DNA from: Oxyruncus cristatus
Lineage: Eukaryota; Chordata; Aves; Passeriformes; Cotingidae
Assembly: GCA_013399855.1 (NCBI GenBank)
Contig: VXAY01000767.1
Coordinates: forward strand, 2,529,763 to 2,593,762
Direction of reading: 5' to 3'
DNA: 64,000 nucleotides
This document shows, in pieces, positions 13,000 through 24,229 of the stretch. Position 1 is the first letter of the stretch, and every line of letters starts with the position of its first letter. The position numbers and the translations under genes are program-made. The notes under the pieces are model-generated. The model did no database searches and had not been told where the DNA came from. It saw only the letters and a program-made list of their open reading frames with translations.

Positions 13000-15900
13000 C
13001 TAACCCTGTGCTGTTTTGGTTCCTTTGTGATTTGTGCTTCTCCTTTCAGTAGCTAGAGTGATACAGATAAGAGTGGGTGGACTGAAAGAACCAGAACATA
13101 CTGAGCCCTGAGATATGTTTGTTCAAGTAAACACTGCAGGGTTAGCCATCGTCTGAAATCCTACCCTGAGCATCCTCATCAGGAGAGACCACAGCAGGAG
13201 AACTGGTCGGGATGCCAGGCCTAGGGCCTTAGCCACATCCCAGGAGCATGGAGGAGGCCTTCTCTTTTAAGGCCCTATGCCTTCACTGCTAAACAAAAAC
13301 CTTTTACTGGAACAAATTTCTTTTATAAGACTCAGAATTTTAAAGGGTGATTGGAAGAAAGTGAGGTGAGACAAGAGCAATGGCTCTGCTCACCAGCAAA
13401 ACTTTTGAGTGCTTCCCTGCAAGTCTTCAATCATGAAGTGTCGAGGCACCTTCCTGTCAGAGACTTTGCCACACTTTCATAGTGTGCCACTGTCTCCATA
13501 TCCAAAGAGTGACTGCATGACACTTAAGTTTGTGACAAAATTTCCACTGAGTCCCATATGACCAGGGGATGGTACTGTTGTGTATTGGGGTGTTTGATAT
13601 CCAGACAGAAAAAGTTGGAAAGAAGAAGAGGAGGAAGGTCATTATTCAAGAGGGAAATTGCAGAAGTACATGTTATATACTTTTATAGAGAAGTAATTCA
13701 AAAGCTTTATAGTGATTAGCTTGCTTTTGTTCTTAAAGCTTTTGTAGGTGATTTATGAGAAGTGTTATTTCTATTACTTGGGCATATGAAAAGAAGCAAA
13801 TTAACTTATTATATTATGTGGACAGTCAAAAGAAGAGTTAAATGGAGCATACGACTTTCCCTTAAAACATTAATTTTCTTGGTGTTTTCTTTAATTTCCT
13901 TCATAATAAAATGCTCACAATAGCCACTGGGTATTACTCTATGAAAGATAAATTAGATCATTCCTGTTAGATGTAAATCCTCTCCTAGACTTGTCAGCAG
14001 GATATGATCATTGTAAATTTCTCCATACATGTGAAATGCCAATCCTTGAACACATTTCCTGTTGGAAAACAAGAGATTTTCAGAGTCTTTTCATTTAAAT
14101 ACTGTCAAGTTGATGGCTCCAGAAATGCTTTTTACATGAATGATTAAAGACTGTATCTAAAGTTTGGAAATTGGTTTTTTTCCCCTGAATAAGTTTAATT
14201 CTGCAGCATCGATGAGACCTGTAGATGCTCAGCACTTTTCACAGCAAAGCCACACAACATCACATGGGTATGGCTCAGTGGGTGCAACGGTTCAGTTTTA
14301 TGACTACCTTGATGTCTGTAACACCTGAAAACCACACTGACCTGGCAGGCTTCTGTTTGTGTGAGAAGTGAGAGCTGAGAAGTTACTGCCATTTCTGCAG
14401 ACTTCCCCAGGTTGGAGCTGGACATCTGGGAGACCTGCCCCACTGTACACATCACCTGTGAGAGGCTCTGTCAGGCAGAGCCTTCCTCATTAATTAACCC
14501 TTTCAATAGTAAGACCTTTCAAGGGCATGTTAGTGTAGATGATGAGGGTCTGAGAGGAGAAGAAGCACTTTCAGGGCTGTGATCTGTCTTAACTTTTAAA
14601 GTTTATTAAAGTTGTTGTGGGTTTTTTTTCTCCTGTGATTTAATACATGCTCAATATTTCCAGTATAGTGTATGCACGCAAACATCCTAAGGCTTATGGA
14701 AACTAATCTAAATCATCAGCTCTTGTGAGGATCATCCAATAAATTGGCTGTGATTCATGCATGGAGCACCTAAACAGTTCAGATTAAGTATTTCAGCCCT
14801 TCTGTCATATATCAATTATTGCCACCAGTTTTGAATACTCAGAAACATGAGATGCTTAACAAATTCGAAATAACAGCAAGAGGTCATTAGATAACAGGGT
14901 GTTTTTGTAAAATAATTACTATCCGCAAGTGACACTTTTTTAAACCAGTGTTTGAAAACCTTTTGGTCCAATTACTCTAAAAATCACACATTAACAGTAG
15001 AGAGAAAAACCTGATTACTTTGTGTATCTCATCTGTCTTCATTTTGGACTGACATGCCCTCAGTTAATTCCATCAAGGTCGGCATGATTCCATCTGAAAC
15101 TGACCTGCAACACCCTTACACACTGGAAACAGGATGTCACCCTAGTGGAAAAAATGTTTTTAGGGACAGGATTGATATGTGTTTTTGGTTGGTTTGGTGG
15201 TTTGTTTTTTTTTTCTTTTCTTTTCAATTTGTCCTCTGAGTCTCAGAACAGTGGGAGCCAAGGCTTCTGCAGGAAATTGTGTCTATGTCTCTGGCTCCCA
15301 AGGGAGACACACTGTCTAAACATCCAAAAGTGGGCGGTAGAGCAGCGGGTACACTAACAGGACTCATCACTTGTTGCTGTAGATTTTCCATCTGATGATA
15401 ATAAAGATCTTTAAAATGTAATTCAGTTAAATATTGCAAAGAACTTTTCCAGTAAGCTGCAGTTAGTGAAAAAAAATTATATTACCAGAAATATAAAGGT
15501 TTACATTTATATTTCCACTGTTAACTCACATTAAGTTCCCCATGGATTGAAAGATTCATGTGTAAGAAACATGGACAGCTAAGTATATCACTTTCTATTT
15601 CACACATAAAATTTAAGGCATTTTTAAAGTTACATTTTCGAATGCTAACTGGCAAGATGGTATATAAAACAAAAAGCTATAACGTAATCTGAATTGTCAC
15701 TATATATTCTGTGTAGCAGCTGACAATGAATATTTATCTAACCAAATATTTTCAAGCCTTTCATACTACAGTTTGTGTTTGTTTCAGTCTGATTGGAATA
15801 AACAGAATGTTTTGCAATAACTGTAACTAATATCTCTAGGCACATAACATTTGACGTGGATCTGCAATTCAGGGCTGCAATATTCAACTGCAGAAACATG

Positions 15901-17926
15901 ATTAGCGTTAACCAGGAGCTAAATTACAGCTTTGATTTCACTGGTACTTCATTGTACCTGTGAATTCTATAATGCTGAATGAAATTAAAGGTTTCACTTT
16001 TTTATGAATAGGAAATAGATTCTTGTTAAATAGAGCAGTGTCACTATATTTGTTTAGCAGCTACTGTAAATGGTACGCTGAAATCACAAGTGTTCAGGAG
16101 ACAAACCATTAATAGTGTGCCAGATCGCTTATAAAACACAAGATAATAATGATTATTAATGCAATTGTTATGTACAGGAATCGAAGGGGGAGTTTTTCTT
16201 TGCAATTTAAGCAAAGAGGAAAAACTACCGATTTCTATTTTATGGGTAAGTCTTTATGTCAGGCTGTTACTCCTACTCATTAAACTCAGCAGTTGGCATC
16301 CATATTCACCCAAGTACATCATCTCCCTGCTCCAATTCTGACTGTAGGTCAGAAAAGGCTGTCCTGCAAGATCCCTTGTGTCCCTCTGTGCCTCACAGCC
16401 GCCCTGGGAACATGTCTCTAACTCTCAGATTTCCATCCCAGGAACCTTTTATCCTCACCACCTTGCCTGGTGCACAGCTCTCTCCAGCTTTCAGAGGGAC
16501 ACAGGTGGCCACTTAAAATGTGTCTGTCACCGAGGCAAACTGGGGAGGTGGAGAGTTGCACTCGTATAAAAACGCACGGGAATCGTGCCTGAGCCAACGC
16601 TCCGTGGTGCCATGGGGCATCTCCCATTTGATCCATGCATGTTCCAATCTTCGGAATTGCCACTATCCCAGGCTGGTATCTATGGCTGGAAGTGTTTATA
16701 GCATTAGTGAGGATAACGGGGTTGGAGTTGCAACCTAGAAAGAAATTGTCCTTGCAGTGCTTTTGAGCTTTCTGTTCCACTCAGAATTTATTGGGAATTA
16801 GTGGCTATAACTACAGGCACTGCTTTGGCTTAAGTGCTTAACAGGCCTACACAACATAGGTGTATGCTGTTTGCTGACACAACTGTTCCACTTCTTATTT
16901 CCTTTCTGGGACTTTACTGAACTCTCTGCTAACAGATTACCATTGCAGCGAAACATTTTCGTTCCACTAAATCCACTTTCACTAAATCCCTACACCATAC
17001 ACTAAAAGTTTATCTCCAACCAGTATCACGTGATGCTGTCTGGCCTACACACCACTTAGAAAATGCCAAACTTCTTATGATTAATCCCCCGACCCAGAAA
17101 GTCAGGTTCCATTGTGTGCAGGGACTGGGAGCTCGTCTTATAAGCGGCGACAGTCAGGAGCTGTCAGAGAGCTGCAGCACTTGGGATCAGAGCTCCTCAT
17201 GGGAAACCTGTTTTGTAAAACTGTCCAGGAAGGTCAGCTTCCTCCCGTATTGAATTGAATGGTTACCTACAAGAAAATATATCAAATGTGGTAGAGATTT
17301 TTTATTTTATTTGCCTACCTTTAAATACCTTCAAGCAGGGCCAGTCCTGTTGCATTTATGAATGTTTGTATTTTCTTGGATACCTCATGGAAACTGGCTG
17401 GAATTTTGTTTGAAGAAAAAGTGTGATTCAGGCAACAGTTTACAACCGATTCATGCCTTAGACTCCTTTGTCTACTGCAATCAGTCAATACCCAATGTTG
17501 AACCCGCTGCAAGCCCTGGTAATGACAGTGACAATAAATTTGCTTCAGGCAGATCACAAGCTGACAGAGCTTCCTGTGAGCACAGCTCCTGCTTTGTTTG
17601 TAATAAACTATGAAAATGCAGAAGTATATTTTTGTGTTAGGTTCTGATTAATTTCTTTTTTTCTCTGTACAAACACAGAGGGAAAAGGGGACGAATGAAC
17701 AGGGGATGTTTAGGAGCATATTTATTTGCATGCTCCATCATTTTTCCATGTGTTTATGTTTATGTATCATGCAGATGAGATGGATGGATGTAAGTAGTTC
17801 CACTAAATTCAGTGTACCAGAGGAAGAGGTGGAATGCTGAAAGCAGCTTCTGAGATTTCCTGAGCAATGCTCAGGAAATAATAAGGTTTATTAACTTGGA
17901 GACAAATTTTTCTTGACTATATATAT
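13000..17926. other. Intronic/intergenic DNA; no gene seen
   Basis: No convincing exon, RNA gene or full transposon was found. The piece around 15.84-16.17 kb is complex, rich in homeodomain-type TAAT/ATTA cores and free of simple repeats, which is how bird conserved noncoding elements often look, but conservation cannot be judged from one sequence. A 25-bp palindrome sits at 17855-17879. Confidence 0.5.
17855..17879. repeat. 25-bp near-perfect palindrome
   Basis: Left arm ATTTCCTGAGC (17855-17865) is the exact reverse complement of GCTCAGGAAAT (17869-17879), with AAT between. It gives an 11-bp stem and a 3-nt loop. It lies about 50 bp before a CR1 tail. It is too short for a microRNA precursor and has no U-run, so no function is claimed. 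Confidence 0.85.
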
Positions 17927-17987
17927 GACTCGATGACCTTGGACGTCTTTTCTAACCCGGTTGATTCCACAGTTCTGTGGTTCTATG
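17927..17987 (+). mobile_element. CR1 LINE 3'-terminal scrap
   Basis: About 60 bp matching the last part of CR1: 'GACTCGATGACCTTGGACGTC', 'TTTTCTAACCCGGTTGATTCC', and a tail of the 'TTCTGTGGTTCTATG' type. Only the 3' UTR end is present, the usual result of severe 5' truncation at insertion. It is in the same orientation as the larger CR1 copy about 450 bp downstream. Confidence 0.8.
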
Positions 17988-18434
17988 CACAGGTGAGACA
18001 TTGCAAACAGGGTCATCAACATAGAGAGTAATTTTCAAAATGTGCTATAAGAAGTTTGAGAAGTTTCCTCCTCTGTGTGAAAAAGTTTGGTGTGGTGGCA
18101 GGTGGGCAAAAGAGAGTTGTAGGGGAAAGGAAGCAATATCTGTCTGGGAAAGAGGTTCCAGCTTTTGGTGCAGTGCATCACCTTCTCTCTGCTCATCTCC
18201 AGATTCCTTGTTTTCCATCCATACAAGCACTAAAGGGCTGGTAATTCCGGTTTTGCTAAACCCCAGGTTACCCTTGTCCTCAAAGCAGGGGTCAGAAGCT
18301 GGAAATCCTCAGAACTTTTTCTTGCTTTGTTTTGTCCGCTGATGGCTGGACACATTTTGGGATCATCAGATTGACATGCCTACAGTATTGTGTTGGACTT
18401 TTAACCTTATATTTTTATACTTTATTTATGTGAA

Positions 18435-18722
18435 GGGAAACTACAAGAGAGAGGGAGGTGGACTTTTTACCAGAGCACTTAGTGACAGGATGAAGGGGAA
18501 TGGATTCAAACTGAGAGTAGGTTGAGATTAGATATTGGGAGGCACTGGAACAAGTTACCCAGAGAAGTTGTGGATGCCCCACCCCTGCAAGTGTTAAAGG
18601 ACCGGTTGGATGGAGCTGAGCAATCTGGTCTGGTGAAAAGTGTCCCTGTCCATGGCAGAGGGTTTTGGAACTAGATGGTCTTCAAGGTTCCTTCCAAAGC
18701 AGGCCATTCTATGATTCTATGA
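18435..18722 (+). mobile_element. CR1 LINE 3' fragment
   Basis: Well preserved CR1 3' end. Landmarks in order are the 'AGGATGAAGGGGAATGG' segment, 'GATTAGATATTGGGAGGCACTGG' split by a deletion, 'TTACCCAGAGAAGTTGTGGATGCC', 'GTCCCTGTCCATGGCAGAGG', 'GGAACTAGATGGTCTTCAAGG', and a canonical 'ATTCTATGATTCTATGA' tail. Compared with the CR1 sequence as I remember it, roughly 27 bp between 'ATATTGGGA' and 'GGCACTGG' (the 'AGAAATTCTT...GGTGGTGA' part) are missing. It is a dead fragment without coding capacity. Confidence 0.92.
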
Positions 18723-19589
18723 TATATAGTGTATATTTTATATTTTTTACTGTGGAATTTTACTGATTGAACTAATGAGCATCTACTCCTTTTTTATTTA
18801 TGTTGTTTTTCAGTACGAAAAAAACCATATGGAAATAGGCTTGATTTGTGTATATGCACATTATTCCTCATCAGAAGCTGCCAGAATAAATGTGAGGACA
18901 AGTGATAACAAAGTGATTAAAAAAAATGGTAGAGAAAACTTCAGGTCCTGAGGTATTTGTTGTTGGACGGATGACAGTGGTTATTCCAAGTGGGTTAGAA
19001 AGTCTTATACATTCTGAGAATGAAGCCTCTTTATCTGTGAATCCCAAACATCCGTAACAACCTTAGAATTCAATTTCCACAACTCTACAATAGATTCTAT
19101 GAACATTTTTCTATCCTTGTTATAACTCCCTGTCTTCTTCAGACAGTGGGAGTCACATGCAAGTGCCATATGTCTACGTAAGTCAAATGCCTCCCATCAG
19201 CAGTTCTTCCATGTGTTGTGGTTAATTTATAGTCACAAAAAACATCACAGAAATGATTCAGAAATTGTAATTACTTGGTAATGTCAAAAATTGATTAATT
19301 AAATGCTCTAGTGTTTACTCTGCGTTATTATGGCTGCTAAAATTTCTGGGCATTTTCACACAGCATTGGTGTCTTTGCTGGGGGAAGTTTATTAATGTAA
19401 ATTGGATTTGACATAAACAAGACTACAGCTAATTATTTAATGTAAATATACACACTGTGTAGCAGCAAACTCATAAAATCTGCACATCTTCTTACACTCT
19501 TTTTTTTTGTTTGTTTTTTTAACTCTGAATATCTGTTCTAGCTATAGCAAATTCCTGTTGCCCTAAATAACACTGACGCCTTTTCATTT

Positions 19590-20240
19590 GTGGAATTGCT
19601 GGGCTATAAACTTTTGTGTCACTCTGACACCTCCTTAACTTACACATGGTCGTCAATAACTTTTAACAACAAGGAACCGTCGCACGTACCACTGTGCTAC
19701 GCTTCACTTTGTTCGGTTTGTATTTCACCATACGGAGAGGTTTTATACTCACCGAGGACAAGAACTTTCCATAGGCTGAGGTAAATGGGAGAGCAGCCCC
19801 GAGCCTGTACAGGAGATACCATCAGGGTATCTCTGATACAACCAATTTGTCCATATTCCTGGCAAAAAGGCAGGTTTTTCCAATTTCCTGACAAAATCTT
19901 TGGCTGCTCCAATGCTGCTCTGTGATTTTTTGGTATTTTAGAAGCTCAAAGAGTTCTTGGTTCTTTTTCTTCCTCTGGGATTAGCACGGGTGAGCTCAGC
20001 CTGTACTCTGCACCGTCATCTGCTTTTGATGTGGTTCCTATTCCCTGCCTGTCACCCAGAATCAGGCCCTTACCAGCCACCTGAACCTCATTCACAGTGA
20101 GTGACACTCGGGATAGATGGGTATCCATGGACACTTGGCCTTTATGGAGGCTGTTTTGGCCCCAAATATAAATCATTGACATCCACCTGTCGATGCTGTA
20201 GGGGACACTTCCTCTTACCTATTGCTCAAAGAAGCTGTTA
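19590..20240 (-). other. Unidentified block, open on the minus strand
   Basis: The minus strand carries two adjacent open frames (about 19697-19912 and 19946-20182, 71 and 78 codons). Their composition is less biased than that of neighbouring chance frames; the second reads GQNSLHKGQVSMDTHL and later VNEVQVAGKGLILGDRQG. CpG dinucleotides are denser here (19670-19760) than nearby, and a short hairpin lies at 19813-19833. I recognise no family. It could be the remnant of a transposon or retrocopy, an antisense noncoding exon, or chance. Confidence 0.25.
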
Positions 20241-20617
20241 ATGTGTAATGACTCAGAGGATGACTAATAAATGCAAACTTTCTTGCTATGATATCATCCT
20301 TTTCTATTTCAAGATGATTCTAATAAATTCCAGATAATGCTTTGTATTTGCTTTAACTGATTTATACTTCTTTTGGGGAAAGAAAATCAGCTAAAAATAG
20401 CATGGATTTGCCTGTTGGACAAAATGTCTCGTTTCCTTTCCTTACACAGCCAAACAGAATAATTTTCCCAGTATTTAGTAGAAGTGACAAACCTTCCATA
20501 GCATGTAGATACTTTCAGGCTCCAGGAATGTTAAGTTTCTGGAGTAAAAAGGCATTTGTACAAAAAAATCTGTTTATTTATAACTACCCAAACCAGCCAA
20601 GCATCTGGAAATCTGAA

Positions 20618-20632
20618 TGGTGGTGGTGGTGA
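20618..20632 (+). repeat. (TGG)n microsatellite
   Basis: About five TGG units in a row, seen directly. Confidence 0.85.
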
Positions 20633-21670
20633 TTCTTGCCAAAGAACCTCCTTGTCTACTAAGGCAGGGAAGAGCCCTTGCAGAATAGTGGTCCCTACAG
20701 TTCTCCTGCACACGCCTGCCTGAGCCATGACATTTGCTGCTCGAAAATGTCTTACTGGAAAACAGAATGTTTTATGGAAATATAGCATACATGGAAAATA
20801 GCATAAAGCTACAGCATTCTCTCTTCTCATCAGGTATCACTGAGTAGCAGGGTACCCCTGTTGTTACACCAGAGCCTGAACTTCTTTAGGGACAAACTGG
20901 CAAAAACTCAAATGCAGCAGGGCTCTGTGCACCAGCTGCAGACCTGGATAGCATTCCTCTGAGAACTATCCCTGCATCCCTGTATTCAGAGAGCACGGGG
21001 TGCGGAATCTGTTCGTCAGTTAATGAGCTTGTGCTATTTCAGGCTTTATTAAACTCTGCTGCCGTCTCTGGATCGTGCCTGTTAATAGGGTGCAAAGCGG
21101 AAGCCAAGCAGCAGCAGGAGGAAAACCCAGCTGATTTTTTACAAAAACAACTGGCTTCAGATGAGTTGGTAAATCAGTTTTAATCACTGCAACTGAGATG
21201 CAATATGAACTGTTCACTGAGGCTTAAGTGATTCTGAACAATTAAGGAATTTGCTCAACATATTTATTAAAATAATCATTACTGTTTTTACTGTAATGGT
21301 GTAATATGCCTGAGGGCTCTTGCCAGCCTTCTGCTCCACTGCAGAGGCTCTCAATGTACACTTTCATGTCAGTTATTAATAAAGCTGGCAATTAAAATAA
21401 CATGTTGAAATCAGGTAGGAAAAAATAAATCAGCAATAATGGCAGTTTTTAGAGATCTTCTTTTCCTAAGCCACACAGTTTTGCTTTCATAAAATCAAAG
21501 GTGAGTAGTCTAGCCAGGTGTGGTATTGAAGAGAGTGACAGAAATATTAATCCAAAGAGGTTTTATCTTTTTTTTGTACCTGAATCATTTTTAGTGTGCA
21601 GCAGATAGCTCACTCAAATCTCAATTATATTACTTTCAGACATGAAAAATCATCCAGACAAGAATACACT

Positions 21671-21694
21671 TATATAAATATATATATATATGTG
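21671..21694. repeat. (TA)n microsatellite
   Basis: Interrupted TATATAAATATATATATATATG tract, seen directly. Confidence 0.85.
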
Positions 21695-24172
21695 TCCTCT
21701 TAGGCTGCTGGAAAAGAGTCTATTTTCTGTCAGAGGTTTATGCAGCAGGATGAAAACAAAAATAAGCATCTTACAAAAGTTGTATTAGTCTCTGAAGTCA
21801 CTTTCCCCAGATCTAAAGCTTTATCCCAGGGCACTCTTCCAAGATCCTTCAAAAATGACTTGTGTCTCCACACTTAGTATAACAGCTTATATATCCCCTT
21901 TGTTGCTTTGCTAACATCGCTTCCTAATTGCAACAGTCTGCTGTTTGACTGCAGACAGCTTTGTTGTTGTTTGATTTCTAATAACCTTTCCCTGTGAAAA
22001 TGCGACTTTCTGAACTGTAACAGATGATTTTGGGCTCTCCATGGAGTTTCCGGTCTCCAGGGCTGGACGGCTCCAGACACTCGGGGGAACTTGTCTGTGC
22101 GCTTGTCGGGTTGTTCATTTGGTGTTTTGCTCTACTCCCCAACACCCAATGTCTTCCTCTGTGAAGTACAAGAGCCTGAATCCGTGCTGGTGCTTTCCTG
22201 TCTGGTTCCACATACGAATATTAAGGGAATGAAGGAGTAGTGTTGTGGAACAGTGCGTTAGGGTCGTCTGGGCAGTGTCAGACGTGCCAGAGAGGAATGG
22301 GATGCTTCGGGCTCTGCAGGGCTGAATAGAACATTTACCTCTCAGACCTGATTCAAAACTGGTCTACCTAGTCTGTATCCCAATTTCCCTGTTTTCTGCA
22401 CAGCTCAGGCATCCTAGCCATGCACTCAGGGCTGGATGGAAGCTTGAGAGCTTGTTCAGGACAGGGAGGCAGCTGCCTCCATGCCTGGATGAGGTGTGTG
22501 GGTTTAGTGGAGCTGGGGTGTCCGTGCTGCAGGCTGACCCAGTCCCACCCCATCCTGCCCACCTCCCCGTGCCCCCTGCCCAGGGCAGCACAGAAGCACA
22601 TGGTCGCTTCCAGCACGTGAGTAGCCCTATTGAATTAAGTACGTAATCAAGTGATTTGCTGGTACCCTCAATCCTTTTCACATATCGCTAAGCTCATTAA
22701 ACTCTCTTTGATACCAAGCTGTGCAAGTTCCTTAAGAGAGGCAGAGACTACGAGCTATTTCTTTAGCTTGAATTTATCACCTCCAGCTTCCAGCGAGGGA
22801 CTCCTGAGCTGCAAGCCTAAGGGTTTGCTCTGTAACAATGGATGGGAAAGTGTTCTGTGGGTTGAACGATTTTTGATACCCTGCCCAGCACAACAACATG
22901 GATATGCCAGAACAAATACCCACGTAACCAACCAAAATACCGAGCAGTGGATCCTGGGCCTCAGTGGAGGCACTTCATTTCCTTTCTCTTCCTTGTTTTT
23001 TCCTGACAGCTGCCCAGTTAACAAAGAAAAGAAAAATAAAAAAAAAATAGCAAAACAATTAAGCATTGCAAAGCGAGATATTTAGTTCTGTCAGAAAACA
23101 TATTTAGGTGTATTTGTAGGCTTGTGCTTCAGCTCCAACCAGTGATAATTTGGGTAAAACAACTCTCTAATGCTCTCTAAATTAGGTGAGCTGGTATGTG
23201 ACATTTGCATACCAACTCCTTCTGCATGCCAGAATACAAGCAGCTCTTAGAAAAATTTTCTACTGCATTTAAAAGTATTACAGAAGGTTTTTTCCTTAAA
23301 ACAGTGGAGTTCTATGCCATCACGGGATAGAGGAAGGAGTGAAATTCTCCTAGCTGGAAGCTAACTAATTGAGAAGAAAAGGGTTCATAATAATAAGGTT
23401 TCACTTATTCCAACCATAAGGATTTTTAAATTTTTTTTACATCATGAACTCAGTACTCCTGCAAGCTGGGAGGTTGGAGTGGGACTCAAAGCAGAGCCAG
23501 CACAGCACAGGTTGCCAAGATCTGGTCCAATTGTGAATAACAGCATGGATGGCATTTCTACAACCAGCACAATTGCTATGTGATGTCATCAAATGTATAA
23601 AAATACTCTAATTTGAAGTCCCCAGCTTCAGACTAAAACTGCTGCATCATTTTGGAAATGTTGACTTGGCCTTACACAGCCTTACTCCCTCCAGCTTTGC
23701 AGGTGCTCAGTGTCCAGCCTTCTAGAATTGTAACCCCCTGTTGAAACCCTGGGGCCACTGTGCTTTCACAGCCTTTCTCTCCTATTTGATTGATTAGTCT
23801 TAATAGTTTCTAGTATAAGCACCAGTTGTGTCTACCTCAATGAGTTTTATCCTTACTCAGTTATTGGACCTTGTGTCTGTTTTGATAAGGAAAAGGTATT
23901 TTTCTCGTATATCTGTGGGTCACTTGGATCCTCCTTCCACTAATGCAAACTCCTGGAGTCATGTACTCACATCAGAAAATGACGGTCCACGTAATTTTTC
24001 AGACTCCACAATTAGCCATGCCACTTAAAGCCGACATGGTGCAGGCATTTGTCTGACATAGCTCCAAGGAAAACATAAAATACTTATATTACCCCTCTCA
24101 ATGTGATCTATTGCTTACTGTGAAATGTTGGTACTTTACTGAATTGTGTATATTGTCTTTGTGAAAACAGAG

Positions 24173-24229
24173 TCATAGAATCATGTAGGTAGGAAAAGAC
24201 CTTCAAGGTCATTGAGTCCAACCATAAAC
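24173..24229 (-). mobile_element. CR1 LINE 3'-terminal scrap (minus strand)
   Basis: Read on the minus strand, this is the end of a CR1 element. On the plus strand it starts TCATAGAATCATGTAGG, continues through 'GACCTTCAAGGTCATTGAGTCC' and stops near 'AACCATAAAC'. Only the 3' UTR tail survives, consistent with 5' truncation. Confidence 0.85.

Larger units (their letters stand above)
18723..24172. other. Intronic/intergenic DNA; no gene seen
   Basis: Mostly AT-rich unique-looking sequence. It includes a (TGG)n run at 20618-20632, a TA-rich tract at 21671-21694, a block at 19.6-20.2 kb that is richer in CpG and open on the minus strand, and a GC-richer patch at 22.45-22.62 kb. None of these gives a recognisable product. 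Confidence 0.5.
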
